A stretch of 64,000 nt of DNA, from assembly GCA_030583865.1 (NCBI GenBank), contig CP129479.1, positions 1,570,819-1,634,818 of the forward strand. Direction: 5' to 3'. The notes below the pieces were generated by a model. The model saw only the letters and a list, made by a program, of their open reading frames with translations. It ran no database searches and was not told the DNA's origin. This document shows, piece after piece, positions 27,490-36,416 of the stretch (positions are counted from its first letter, which is position 1; each line of letters begins with the position of its first letter). Made by a program: the position numbers and the translations under genes. The DNA comes from Thermodesulfobacteriota bacterium (GTDB lineage Bacteria > Desulfobacterota > GWC2-55-46).

Positions 27490-28818
27490 GTGTCGTTCGA
27501 AGTAGTCATCTTTGAAGTAATACTGATACTGGTACTTATATTTTTCAACGGGTTCTTCGCGAGCGCCGAGATAGCCATAATATCGGCCAAACGGAGCATA
27601 ATAGACAAGCTCGCCAAGGACGGGAACCTTTCGGCGGAGCTCGTAAGCAATATGAAGGAGGACCCTGACAGGTTCCTCGCCACCGTCCAGGTAGGCGTCA
27701 CAGTAGTCGGCACATGCGCCTCGGTCATAGGCGGCGTCATCGCCTCGGAGCACATCAAGCCTCTTTTCCACGCCATCCCGTTAATCCCCGTGCAGCTCGC
27801 CGACATACTCGCGCTCGGCTCCGTAGTGGCCATGATATCCTATACGAGCCTTATAATCGGCGAGCTCGTGCCCAAGCACCTCGCCCTGAGGCACGCCGAG
27901 AAGATAGCCTGTTTTTCGGCAAGGCCGCTTAACACCGTATCGAAGATCACCGACATCTTCGTGAGGTTTCTCACCGCATCGACGAGCGCCGTCCTGAGGA
28001 TATTGGGGATAAAGGAGACGGGCCAGAAGGTGTTTGTCTCTGAAGAGGAAATAAAATACTTCATCAAGGAAGGCCGGGCCACCGGGGTATTCGAGGAGAC
28101 CGAGGCCCAGCTCCTCCACGGCATATTCGAGTTCGCGGACAAGACCGTGAGGGAGGTCATGGTCCCCAAGCACAAGATAAGCGGCATAGAGATAAACACC
28201 CCTCCCGGCGAGGCCCTGAAGTTCATATCCGAATCCGGGTTCTCGCGTTACCCCGTCTACCGCGACAGCATAGACAGGGTCGTGGGGGTGCTCTTCAACA
28301 AGGACGTCTTCAGCTCCCTTGAGAAGGGAAGGACGCTGGACTTGAAGTCCATCATAAGGACGCCCTATTTCGTCCCCAACTCCATAATGATCAGCAAGCT
28401 CCTCAGGGAGCTCCAGAGGCGCAAGCTCCATATGGCGATAGTCGTCGACGAGCACGGCGACATAGACGGGATAGTGACTATCGAGGACATCCTGGAGGAG
28501 ATAGTCGGGGAGATAGAGGACGAGTATGACGTCGGCGCGGGCGGGCCGGTAGAGAAGCTCAAGGACGGCACGATGATAATAGACGCCTCCGCCTCGATAG
28601 GCGACCTCGCCAACCTCGGTTTCGAGATCGAGGAGGAAGAGGAAGAGGAATACAACACACTCGCCGGGTTCATGCTGGCCAAGCTTCAAAGGGTGCCGAG
28701 GGGCGGGGAGTTCGTCATCTACAAGGACAAGCGGCTTACGGTCGTGGACGTCGAGCAGAACCGCATAATCAAGGTGAAGGTCGAGCCGCTCGAGGCCGGG
28801 AGAAGGAAGGAAGCATAG
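27490..28818 (+). CDS. HlyC/CorC-family CNNM-type membrane protein with CBS pair
   Basis: 442 residues from the GTG at 27490 (SFEVVIFEVILILVLIFFNG), with GGAGG four bases upstream. Three or four N-terminal helices form a DUF21/CNNM domain (FFASAEIAIISAKRS), followed by two CBS repeats (REVMVPKHKISGIE and the DIDGIVTIEDILEEIVGEI segment) and a CorC_HlyC transporter-associated domain. Implicated in Mg2+/Co2+ efflux. TATAAT is at 27294-27299. Confidence 0.92.
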   Translation: MSFEVVIFEVILILVLIFFNGFFASAEIAIISAKRSIIDKLAKDGNLSAELVSNMKEDPDRFLATVQVGVTVVGTCASVIGGVIASEHIKPLFHAIPLIPVQLADILALGSVVAMISYTSLIIGELVPKHLALRHAEKIACFSARPLNTVSKITDIFVRFLTASTSAVLRILGIKETGQKVFVSEEEIKYFIKEGRATGVFEETEAQLLHGIFEFADKTVREVMVPKHKISGIEINTPPGEALKFISESGFSRYPVYRDSIDRVVGVLFNKDVFSSLEKGRTLDLKSIIRTPYFVPNSIMISKLLRELQRRKLHMAIVVDEHGDIDGIVTIEDILEEIVGEIEDEYDVGAGGPVEKLKDGTMIIDASASIGDLANLGFEIEEEEEEEYNTLAGFMLAKLQRVPRGGEFVIYKDKRLTVVDVEQNRIIKVKVEPLEAGRRKEA

Positions 28819-28847
28819 AAGCCCGCTTCAAAGGCTTAAACCGTGCT

Positions 28848-28942
28848 TGCGAAGGGCGCGAGCCGAGCGGCAGTCTCAATAACGCCATGTGAGCGAGCTG
28901 AGACTGCTTCGGGCCAGGAGCCCTTCGCAATGACGGGGTTCC
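28848..28942. repeat. Family C palindromic repeat
   Basis: CTTGCGAAGGGCGCGAGCCG at the left and GGAGCCCTTCGCAATGACGG at the right are inverted copies flanking CAGTCTCAATAACG...GAGCTGAGACTG, an inner palindrome. Lies between the convergent ends of the CorC-like and polX genes and may end transcription both ways. Confidence 0.65.
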
Positions 28943-28990
28943 GCGCGGGCAGTTTCAAGCCGCAGCGCGCCTGCCGCATCTTTTGTCCGC

Positions 28991-30733
28991 TCACCCCGCT
29001 ATTTTCAAAACCTTCATAAGCTCCTTAAGGGGCTTCGCGTTCAAGACGTCTTTTTTCTCAAGCCATCCCCTTCTGGCCGTGTGTATGCCGTAGGCGATGT
29101 TCTCCAGATGGTGTATGGAGTGCGAGTCGGTCGAGACGGCTACCATAACGCCCTTCTGCCTCGCTAACAGGCAGTGCACGTCGTTAAGGTCGAGCCTGTC
29201 CGGGTAGGCGTTAAGCTCCAGGGCGACCCCATGCCTTTTCGCCTCGTCCATGACCTTCTCGAGGTCTATCTGGTACGGCTCCCTCTCGCCTATGAGCCTT
29301 CCGGTCGGGTGTCCTATGATGTTCACAAGACCCGTCCGGACCGCCTTTATGACACGGGCCGTCATCTCCTTCATCTCCATGCGGAAACCCGAATGGACAG
29401 AGGCCACGACGCAGTCGAGTTTTCTGAGGGCCCTTTCCGGGTGGTCGAGCGAGCCGTCGGCCTTTATGTCGACCTCGGTAGCCTTCAAGGCCCTGAACCT
29501 CTTCCGCTGCCTCTTCATCCTGTCGTTGAACTCGTCCACTGCCCTTATCTGGGCGTTGAGGCGCGCCTCGTCGAGCCCCCTTGCTATGCCTACCGCCTTC
29601 GAGTGGTCGGTAACGGCCATGTACTCGTAGCCCATCTTCATCGCGGCCTCGGCCATCTGGTCGAGCGTGTACGTGCCGTCGCTCTCCTTCGTATGGACGT
29701 GCAGGTCGCCTTTTATGTCGGCCCTCTCGACAAGCCTCGGGAGGCTCCCCTCCTCCGCCGCCTCTATCTCGCCCCTGTTCTCGCGGAGCTCCGGCGGTAT
29801 CCAGGGAAGCCCCACGGCCCCGTAAACGTCCTCCTCGCTCTCGCCGGCTATCCATACCTCGCCTTTTTCCCTGAAGACCCCGTACTCGCTTATCTTGAGG
29901 CCCATCCTCCTGGCCCTCTCCCTCAAGGCCACGTTGTGCGCCTTTGAGCCCGTAAAATACTGGAGCGCGGAGCCGAAAGAACGCTCGTCGAGCGCCCTTA
30001 TGTCAACCTGGAGCCCTGAGGCGAGCACCACCGTGGATTTGGTCTCCCCCTTGGATACCACCTCGGCTATGTCCGGGTGCCTGACAAAGTGGTCCATCAC
30101 GGCGCGCGCGTCCGAGCAGGTGACGAGGATGTCGAGGTCGCCGACGGTCTCCTTCCACCTCCGGTAGCTCCCGGAAGGGGCTATCTTAGTGACGCCCGGG
30201 ACCTCTCTTATGTATTTCGTGAAAGACCGTTCGTAGGGCACTACCGCGGATAGCTTGAACTGCCGGGACCTGGTCTTCATCTCCCTTATGCCCCGGAGTA
30301 TCTTCTGCTCGGTTGCCTCGCCGAAACCGCGTATCCCCCGTATGAGCCCGGCCTCTGCCGCCCGCTCGAGCCCGGCGAGGTCGCTTATGCCGAGCTCCTT
30401 ATGGAGGGCCGCTGCCTTTTTCGGCCCGAGACCCGAAACCTTTATCATCTCGAGCATGCCGTGAGGCATCTCTCCGAGCAGCTCGCGGTGGTATGAGCAG
30501 CTGCCGGTAGTCAGGAGCTCGATTATCTTATTCCGCGTGCTCTCCCCTATGCCCGGAATCCCCTTAAGGCCGTCCTCTCCACCCCCGGCGTAAAGGGTCT
30601 TCAGGCTCTCGGGAAGCCCCTCAACCACCATCGCCGCGTTCCTGTACGAGCGTATCCTGAAGGTATCGCCCCCCTTTATCTCAAGTAGGTCGGCTATCTC
30701 GAAGAAGACTTTGGCGATCTCCGCGTTCTCCAA
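28991..30733 (-). CDS. polX: DNA polymerase X / PHP phosphoesterase
   Basis: 580 residues from the TTG at 30733 (L-ENAEIAKVFFEIADLLEIK), with GGAGG ten bases upstream; a longer frame to 31009 lies over the murI promoter and is not supported. N-terminal helix-hairpin-helix motifs (GIPGIGESTRNKI; VSGLGPKKAAAL), the nucleotidyltransferase metal site GDLDILV and a C-terminal PHP domain (DLHVHTKESDGTYT; EYMAVTDHSK; ELNAYPDRLDL). Acts in base-excision repair, the PHP domain giving exonuclease or AP-endonuclease activity. Confidence 0.95.
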   Translation of the reverse strand: MENAEIAKVFFEIADLLEIKGGDTFRIRSYRNAAMVVEGLPESLKTLYAGGGEDGLKGIPGIGESTRNKIIELLTTGSCSYHRELLGEMPHGMLEMIKVSGLGPKKAAALHKELGISDLAGLERAAEAGLIRGIRGFGEATEQKILRGIREMKTRSRQFKLSAVVPYERSFTKYIREVPGVTKIAPSGSYRRWKETVGDLDILVTCSDARAVMDHFVRHPDIAEVVSKGETKSTVVLASGLQVDIRALDERSFGSALQYFTGSKAHNVALRERARRMGLKISEYGVFREKGEVWIAGESEEDVYGAVGLPWIPPELRENRGEIEAAEEGSLPRLVERADIKGDLHVHTKESDGTYTLDQMAEAAMKMGYEYMAVTDHSKAVGIARGLDEARLNAQIRAVDEFNDRMKRQRKRFRALKATEVDIKADGSLDHPERALRKLDCVVASVHSGFRMEMKEMTARVIKAVRTGLVNIIGHPTGRLIGEREPYQIDLEKVMDEAKRHGVALELNAYPDRLDLNDVHCLLARQKGVMVAVSTDSHSIHHLENIAYGIHTARRGWLEKKDVLNAKPLKELMKVLKIAG

Positions 30734-30914
30734 CTCTATCCCGCCTCCTTTCAAACTGCAGCGGCTTATTATATAATATATTACAATGTTCCGCGCGGCC
30801 AGGCCAGCAGGACGGAATCCGGCCTCGCCAAATTTGGAATTGACACAGGGGGCCGCATTACCTAAACTTAGCAGGACGCAGGGGTTCAACAATGGAAACC
30901 GGAGCCGTATCCAG

Positions 30915-31739
30915 ATGAAGCGCAACCCGATAGGCGTATTCGACTCAGGAATAGGGGGGCTTACGGTCCTTCGCGAGATAACCTCGCTCCTTCCCAACGA
31001 GAGCACCATCTATTTCGGCGATACCGCCAGGGTGCCTTACGGCAGCAAGTCGCGCGAGACCATTGAAAGGTACTCCTTCGAGATCGCGGCCTTTCTTGCG
31101 AAACACGACATAAAGATGCTGGTGGCCGCATGCAATACGGCCTCGGCCTTCGCGGTGCCGGGCCTTGCAAGGGAGCTCCCCATCCCGGTCCTGGGCGTCA
31201 TCCTGCCCGGAGCGCGCGCGGCGGCGGCGGCGACACGGACCGGCAGGGTCGGGGTCATCGGCACCGAGGGCACCATAAAAAGCGGCGCGTACGTCTCTGC
31301 CATAAAGGCCGAGAACCCGGCGGTGTCGGCCTTCGTAGAGGCCTGCCCCCTCTTCGTTCCGCTCGTGGAAGAAGGCTGGGCCGAGGACGAAATAACCGTG
31401 AAGGTTGCGGAGCGTTATCTTGCCGGGCTGAAGGAGGCTTCCATCGACACCCTGGTCCTCGGCTGCACGCATTACCCGCTCCTTAAAAAGACCATCGCCT
31501 CAGTCATGGGCGATGGGGTCACGCTCATAGACTCGGCCGCCTCGACAGCCGCCGAGGTCAAGAGGACGCTCGCGGAAAGAGGGTTGCTGAACGACTGCGC
31601 GGGCGCGGCGTCACACAGGTTCTTCGTGACCGACTCGCCAGAGAGGTTCATGGTCGTCGGCAAAAGGTTCTTCGGCGACAAGCTCTCCGAGGCCGTACTT
31701 GCAGTCCTTACCGAGGCCCAGGATGCCCAGAAGACATAA
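30915..31739 (+). CDS. murI: Glutamate racemase
   Basis: 274 residues from the ATG at 30915 (MKRNPIGVFDSGIGGLTVL). The catalytic cysteines are in AACNTASAF and LGCTHYPLL, and the FGDTARVPYG motif is present. Makes D-glutamate for peptidoglycan. First gene of a plus-strand operon: murI, GerMN protein, aspA, SMR, Acg-like. Confidence 0.96.
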   Translation: MKRNPIGVFDSGIGGLTVLREITSLLPNESTIYFGDTARVPYGSKSRETIERYSFEIAAFLAKHDIKMLVAACNTASAFAVPGLARELPIPVLGVILPGARAAAAATRTGRVGVIGTEGTIKSGAYVSAIKAENPAVSAFVEACPLFVPLVEEGWAEDEITVKVAERYLAGLKEASIDTLVLGCTHYPLLKKTIASVMGDGVTLIDSAASTAAEVKRTLAERGLLNDCAGAASHRFFVTDSPERFMVVGKRFFGDKLSEAVLAVLTEAQDAQKT

Positions 31740-32259
31740 AGGCGATAAGAACACCATTCTTGTAATTGCCGCTGCCGCTGTAACAGTAGTTATAGGCGTT
31801 TTGATCCTCGTCTGGCTTTCAGGAAGACCGGCCAAGGAGACGCGGGAGATAGACGTATTCTTCAGCGACGAGGAAGGGCTTTACCTGAAGGCCGAGAAGA
31901 GGAGCATCGGCAAGGGCCCTCTCGTCACAGAGGCCAGGGCTGCGCTCAACGAACTCATGGAGGGGCCTGAGAGCGCGTCATTCGCCACGCCGCTCCCGAG
32001 CGGAACGAGGCTCATCGGCCTCGGAATCGAGGGCAAGACCGCAACCGTCGACCTCAGCAGAGAAGTCATCGAGAACCACCCCGGCGGCTCGTCATTCGAG
32101 ATACAGACCGTCTATTCGGTCGTCAATACGCTCGCACTGAACTTTCCCGAAATTGAAGACGTGCAGATCCTCGTGGAAGGCAAAAAGACCGACACCATCG
32201 CCGGCCATATCGACGTGACCCTGCCGCTCGGGCCGGACCCTAAGATAATCAGGAACTGA
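31723..32259 (+). CDS. GerMN-domain membrane-anchored protein
   Basis: 178 residues from the ATG at 31723, overlapping murI by 17 bases. One N-terminal helix (ILVIAAAAVTVVIGVLILVW) anchors a GerMN domain (IDVFFSDEEGLYLKAEKRS; ALNELMEGP; TVYSVVNTLALNFPEIEDV). In Bacillus GerM affects sporulation and cell wall; in Gram-negatives the role is not defined. Adjacent to murI suggests a cell-envelope link. Confidence 0.88.
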   Translation: MPRRHKGDKNTILVIAAAAVTVVIGVLILVWLSGRPAKETREIDVFFSDEEGLYLKAEKRSIGKGPLVTEARAALNELMEGPESASFATPLPSGTRLIGLGIEGKTATVDLSREVIENHPGGSSFEIQTVYSVVNTLALNFPEIEDVQILVEGKKTDTIAGHIDVTLPLGPDPKIIRN

Positions 32260-32264
32260 CCCGG

Positions 32265-33698
32265 ATGCGAAGAGAACGGACTTTCAGGCTGGAGAGGGAC
32301 TCCCTCGGAGAAAGGGAAGTGCCCTTGGGCGCCTACTACGGCATCCAGACGCTACGCGCCTCTGAGAACTTCCGGATAAGCGGCTTAAGGGCCCCACGCG
32401 TCTTCGTCAGGGCTACCGGGGCCGTTAAGCTCGCCGCCTGCAGGGCGAACTCCTCCCTAGGCCTCCTCGAAAAAAGGATTGCCGGGGCCATATCAAAGGC
32501 CGCGGAAGAGGTAATCGAGGGCAGGCTCGACAGCGAGTTCATAGTGGACGTCTTTCAGGCAGGGGCCGGGACCTCCCATAACATGAACGCAAACGAGGTC
32601 ATCGCGAACAGGGCCATAGAAATCCTCGGCGGGAAAAAAGGCGGCTACGGCCTCGTCCACCCCAACGACCATGTTAACATGGGCCAGTCCACGAACGACA
32701 CCATGCCCACTGCCCTCCGGATAGCGGCCCTTTGGGAATCCAGCAGGCTCATCGACGCCCTCGGCTGCCTTGAGGCCGCGCTAAGGGCAAAATCCAGGGA
32801 GTTCAGGAACGTGATCAAGTCCGGCAGGACGCACCTGCAGGACGCGGTGCCAGTTACTCTCGGCCAGGAGTTCGGCTCCTGGGCAGCCGCCGTGAAAAGC
32901 TCCAGGAACAGGATAGAGCAGGCGCGGAAAGGGCTTAAGCGGATTGGGCTTGGCGGGACCGCCGTGGGGACAGGCATGAACACGCACCCCGGATACAGGG
33001 ACAGGGCGCTACGCGAGCTCTCGAAAGCGGGCGGGATAAAGGGGCTCAGGAAGGCGGAGGACCCTTTCGAGGCGCTAAATAGCTTTACCGACTTCTCTTC
33101 CCTTTCCGGCGCGCTCAGGGACGCTGCCCTCGACCTCATACGGATAGCGAACGACCTCCGCCTCCTCTCTTCCGGGCCCATGACCGGACTGGCGGAGATA
33201 AAGCTTCCGCCGGTCCAGCCCGGGTCGTCGATAATGCCCGGCAAGGTCAATCCAGTGATGGCCGAGATGATGGACATGGCCGGCTTCCAGGTTATCGGCG
33301 CGGACGCCGCCATAGCCGCCGCCACGCAGGCGGGCCAGCTTGAGCTAAATGTCATGCTCCCCGTCATAGGACACAACCTCCTGCACTCCATGGACATTCT
33401 CTCAAACGCGGCCCTCGCCTTTTCCGAGAGGTGCGTCAAGGGCATAAAGGCCGACACCGGGCGCTGCAGGCGGTATTTCGAGGCCTCCGGGGGGCTGGCG
33501 ACAGCGCTCAATACCCTCATAGGATACGAGGGGGCAGCCGAGGTGGTAAAGGAATCCATGAAGACTGGAAAGACCATAAAAGAGACGGCTCTGGGAAAAG
33601 GCATACTCACCGGGCCGGAATGGGACCGCCTTCTCGACCCGAAACGGATAACCCGCCCGGCTGTGGCGCCTGTTAAAAAAAGGAGGACCGGAAGGTGA
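32265..33698 (+). CDS. aspA: Aspartate ammonia-lyase
   Basis: 477 residues. N-terminal ERDSLGEREVPLGAYYG, HPNDHVNMGQSTNDTMP and the superfamily signature GSSIMPGKVNP near residue 325 place it in the fumarase/aspartase family. LGAYYGIQTLRASENF favours aspartase over fumarase C; the substrate should be confirmed. Converts aspartate to fumarate and ammonia. Five bases after the GerMN gene; the SMR gene overlaps its stop. Confidence 0.85.
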   Translation: MRRERTFRLERDSLGEREVPLGAYYGIQTLRASENFRISGLRAPRVFVRATGAVKLAACRANSSLGLLEKRIAGAISKAAEEVIEGRLDSEFIVDVFQAGAGTSHNMNANEVIANRAIEILGGKKGGYGLVHPNDHVNMGQSTNDTMPTALRIAALWESSRLIDALGCLEAALRAKSREFRNVIKSGRTHLQDAVPVTLGQEFGSWAAAVKSSRNRIEQARKGLKRIGLGGTAVGTGMNTHPGYRDRALRELSKAGGIKGLRKAEDPFEALNSFTDFSSLSGALRDAALDLIRIANDLRLLSSGPMTGLAEIKLPPVQPGSSIMPGKVNPVMAEMMDMAGFQVIGADAAIAAATQAGQLELNVMLPVIGHNLLHSMDILSNAALAFSERCVKGIKADTGRCRRYFEASGGLATALNTLIGYEGAAEVVKESMKTGKTIKETALGKGILTGPEWDRLLDPKRITRPAVAPVKKRRTGR

Positions 33699-34012
33699 CG
33701 TCCTGGTTTTTCCTTCTACTTGCCGGGTTCTTCGAGGTAGTCTGGGCGGTGGAGCTCAAGCTCTCGCAGGGCTTCACCAGGCCCGTCCCGACAATAGCGA
33801 CCATCGCCGCCATTGCCCTCAGCATGGGCTGCATGGCCCTTGCATTGAAGACCATACCGATGGGCACGGCCTATGCCGTATGGACCGGCATAGGCGCTGT
33901 CGGGACTGTTATAATCGGCATGACGCTCTTCGGCGAGCCGAGGGAGGCGCTGAGGCTCGCCTGCATCGGCCTGATAGTCATAGGCATAGCCGGGCTCAAG
34001 CTCACCTCGTAA
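33695..34012 (+). CDS. Small multidrug resistance (SMR/SugE-type) transporter
   Basis: 105 residues with four helices. The conserved Glu is in LLAGFFEVVWAVELK, and the AYAVWTGIGAVGTV motif of SMR proteins follows. The helix-1 context resembles SugE/Gdx guanidinium exporters more than EmrE, but this is not certain. GTG start overlaps aspA by four bases. Confidence 0.92.
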   Translation: MTSWFFLLLAGFFEVVWAVELKLSQGFTRPVPTIATIAAIALSMGCMALALKTIPMGTAYAVWTGIGAVGTVIIGMTLFGEPREALRLACIGLIVIGIAGLKLTS

Positions 34013-34037
34013 AACGGCATAACGCCAAGGAATACAA

Positions 34038-35066
34038 ATGAGCGGAACGGACGACGTAATCGACGCCTGGGAAATATCCGAGGGGGATTTCCCTTCAGAC
34101 GGGACTACGGGGGAGAAGCTTTCCTTTCTCGTGAACTACGCCGTTCTCGCGCCATCGAGCCACAATACCCAGCCCTGGCTCTTCAGCGTCTGGGATGCCG
34201 GGGTGGACCTCATCGCAGACAGGACGCGCGCCCTGCCCATAGCCGACCCTGACGACAGGTCCCTGACCATAAGCTGCGGTGCGGCCCTTTTCAACCTCTT
34301 CATCGCAGCCAGGCATTTCGGACTTGACGTCTCGACTACGCTCTTTCCGGAGGAGGGCGCGCCTGACCTCCTCGCAAGGGTATCGCTCCGGGGCAGGAAA
34401 ACGCCGGCGGCCGAGGAGGGAAGGCTCTTCAACGCTATAAAGGCGAGAAGGACAAACAGGATGCCCTTCGACAAGAAGGCCGTCCGCAAGGACCTGATAG
34501 AGAGGCTCAGGAAGGCGGCAAGGTCCGAGGGGGCCTGGCTCCATGCAGCCGAAAGCATGGACGAGAAGGAAAGGATCGCCGCGCTCATAGCCGAGGGGGA
34601 CAGGATACAGGCCGCGAACAGGCAGTTCAGGCGGGAGCTTGCCGCCTGGATACACCCGAACCGGAGCCGGAGCAGGGACGGCATGCCGGGGTACGCCTTC
34701 GGCATGGGCGACCTCGCCTCAAGCGCCGGGCCTTTCCTCATCCGCACCTTCGACTGGGGCAAGGGCCGCGCCGCGAAGGACAAGCAGCTCGCCTCGGGCT
34801 CGCCTCTCCTTGCCGTCCTCGGCACAAAGGGAGACTCTCCGAGAGACTGGCTCGCCGCCGGCATGGCGCTTTCGAGGGTGCTCCTCCTTGCCAGGTCCGA
34901 GGGCGTCTGGGGCTCGTACCTGAACCAGCCCATAGAGGTTGCGGAATTGAGGCCAAGGCTCGGCGAGATTGTCGGAGACGGAATTCCGCAGCTCCTCATG
35001 AGAATGGGCTACGGCCCAGGAGTGCTCCCCACCCCGAGGCGCCCCGCAAACGAAGTGATACTTTGA
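34038..35066 (+). CDS. Acg-family nitroreductase-like FMN oxidoreductase
   Basis: 342 residues. Two nitroreductase half-domains in one chain: APSSHNTQPWLFSV near residue 38 and RRTNRMPFD near 138, with LLLARSEGVWGSYLNQPIE toward the C-terminus, the layout of Acg/TagK-like proteins. May bind FMN in a way that sequesters it rather than reduces substrates. Twenty-five bases after the SMR gene. Confidence 0.85.
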   Translation: MSGTDDVIDAWEISEGDFPSDGTTGEKLSFLVNYAVLAPSSHNTQPWLFSVWDAGVDLIADRTRALPIADPDDRSLTISCGAALFNLFIAARHFGLDVSTTLFPEEGAPDLLARVSLRGRKTPAAEEGRLFNAIKARRTNRMPFDKKAVRKDLIERLRKAARSEGAWLHAAESMDEKERIAALIAEGDRIQAANRQFRRELAAWIHPNRSRSRDGMPGYAFGMGDLASSAGPFLIRTFDWGKGRAAKDKQLASGSPLLAVLGTKGDSPRDWLAAGMALSRVLLLARSEGVWGSYLNQPIEVAELRPRLGEIVGDGIPQLLMRMGYGPGVLPTPRRPANEVIL

Positions 35067-35178
35067 TATTCAAGGCCGCCGGCCTGCAATACCTCCCTTC
35101 CATCTCTTTCCGGCTCTTTTCTGGCATACTCTAATCATGAGGGCCATGCGTACACCTTGAATCCTAAGGGGGGATAAA

Positions 35179-35574
35179 ATGGGTCTATTAAGGCTTGAGC
35201 GGACGAAAAACATTTTGAGGGAGATATCCGGGACGCTCAAATCGAGCGCCACCGTGCGGGCGGCTTACGGAAAGCCGGTGAGGACTCCGGACCGGACTAT
35301 AATACCGGTTGCGAAGGTCACTTACGGCTTCGGAGGCGGTGGCGAAGCTGAAAAAGGGGTCGAGAAAGGAAACAGGAAGGCCGAACGGGAAGAGGGCGGC
35401 GGAGGCGGGATGATGGTAAGGCCCGTGGGGGTCATCGAGGTCACGGACAAAAAAACCCGCTACATACCTATCGGCTTGAAAACAAGGCTCCTCTTTTTCC
35501 TTGCCGCCGGCTTCCTTTCGGGCTGGGCCTTCTCGCAGAGGCACCACGCGCACCAGGCGCACGCGGAGCGGTAG
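35179..35574 (+). CDS. GerW/YtfJ-like protein with C-terminal membrane helix
   Basis: 131 residues. The N-terminal MGLLRLERTKNILREISGTL and TIIPVAKVTYGFGGG, GGGGGMMVRPVGVIEV follow the YtfJ/GerW sporulation-protein pattern (glycine-rich core). A C-terminal helix LLFFLAAGFLSGWAF and a His-rich tail (HHAHQAHA) are added. In Bacillus YtfJ has a spore role; a non-sporulating Gram-negative must use it otherwise. A strong terminator follows. Confidence 0.8.
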   Translation: MGLLRLERTKNILREISGTLKSSATVRAAYGKPVRTPDRTIIPVAKVTYGFGGGGEAEKGVEKGNRKAEREEGGGGGMMVRPVGVIEVTDKKTRYIPIGLKTRLLFFLAAGFLSGWAFSQRHHAHQAHAER

Positions 35575-35589
35575 CCTCTTTCCAGGCTC

Positions 35590-35624
35590 GCGCATCGGGC
35601 CCAGGCCCGATGCGCTTTTTTTTT
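35590..35624 (+). terminator. Intrinsic terminator after gerW-like gene
   Basis: GCGCATCGGGCC-CA-GGCCCGATGCGC is followed by nine T. It ends the plus-strand operon beginning at murI. Confidence 0.93.
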
Positions 35625-35636
35625 GCGGCTTTCGTC

Positions 35637-36245
35637 CTACTTTTCGGGAATATCTATCCTGTCTATCTCGGTAGAACCTGCGCCCTTTTCCTTTATCTCC
35701 TTGAGCGCGCGCTCTGAATCGCCCGGCTCAAGGTCCACTCCCTTGATCGCGTCCAGAAGGACCGTGACCTTGAACTTCATCCCGAGCGCGTCAAGCGCGG
35801 TCTGCCTTACGCAATAGTCCGTCGCAAGGCCCCCGACGTAGATCTCTGTCACCCCGTCGTCCTCAAGTATCTCCACAAGGCGCCTCCCCTTCTCGTCATG
35901 GCCGTCAAAGGCAGAATAATTGTCGGCATTAGGCGTATCGCCCTTTGAGAGGACAAGGGCGCCATCAGGAACTTCCAGGCCGGGGTGGAACTCCGCGCCC
36001 TTTGTGCCCATCACGCAGTGGGGCGGCCATGTGCCGCCGAATTCCCTGAAGTGGATGGTTACGGGCGGGTGCCAGTCCCGTGTTATGTAAACAGGGAGCC
36101 CTGCTGACCTGAAGAGCCTTATGTACCTGTTTACGACGGGGACTATCCTGTCGCCCTCGGGCACGGCAAGGGCGCCAGAGGGACAGAAATCGTTCTGCAC
36201 ATCGGCTATGACAAGCGCTTTTTTCCCGCGACGCTTTTCACGCAT
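35637..36245 (-). CDS. pncA: Nicotinamidase
   Basis: 202 residues. The isochorismatase fold with Asp in LVIADVQNDFC, the metal-binding DWHPP plus HF segment and the nucleophile Cys in GGLATDYCVRQTALDA. Converts nicotinamide to nicotinate for NAD recycling. The ATG at 36245 overlaps a weak ribosome binding site; monocistronic. Confidence 0.93.
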   Translation of the reverse strand: MREKRRGKKALVIADVQNDFCPSGALAVPEGDRIVPVVNRYIRLFRSAGLPVYITRDWHPPVTIHFREFGGTWPPHCVMGTKGAEFHPGLEVPDGALVLSKGDTPNADNYSAFDGHDEKGRRLVEILEDDGVTEIYVGGLATDYCVRQTALDALGMKFKVTVLLDAIKGVDLEPGDSERALKEIKEKGAGSTEIDRIDIPEK

Positions 36246-36416
36246 AAAGAGAGAGTAACAGGTTAGCTGGCGCTGTCAAGGAGGCGAAGCTCTTGACTTT
36301 ACGGGCTTTTTTGCCGCATAGGGGTTGCAAAAGACCAGTTTTTGTTTTATTCTTTCCTATGCGCCGGGCGTTCGATTTTGCGCCCTGTTGCAAGCCACTG
36401 ACATAAGGAGGCCTTG

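Noticed and set aside
30734..31009. Extended N-terminus of PolX
   Set aside because: It would overlap the start of murI on the other strand and has no site; the TTG at 30733 has GGAGG ten bases upstream.
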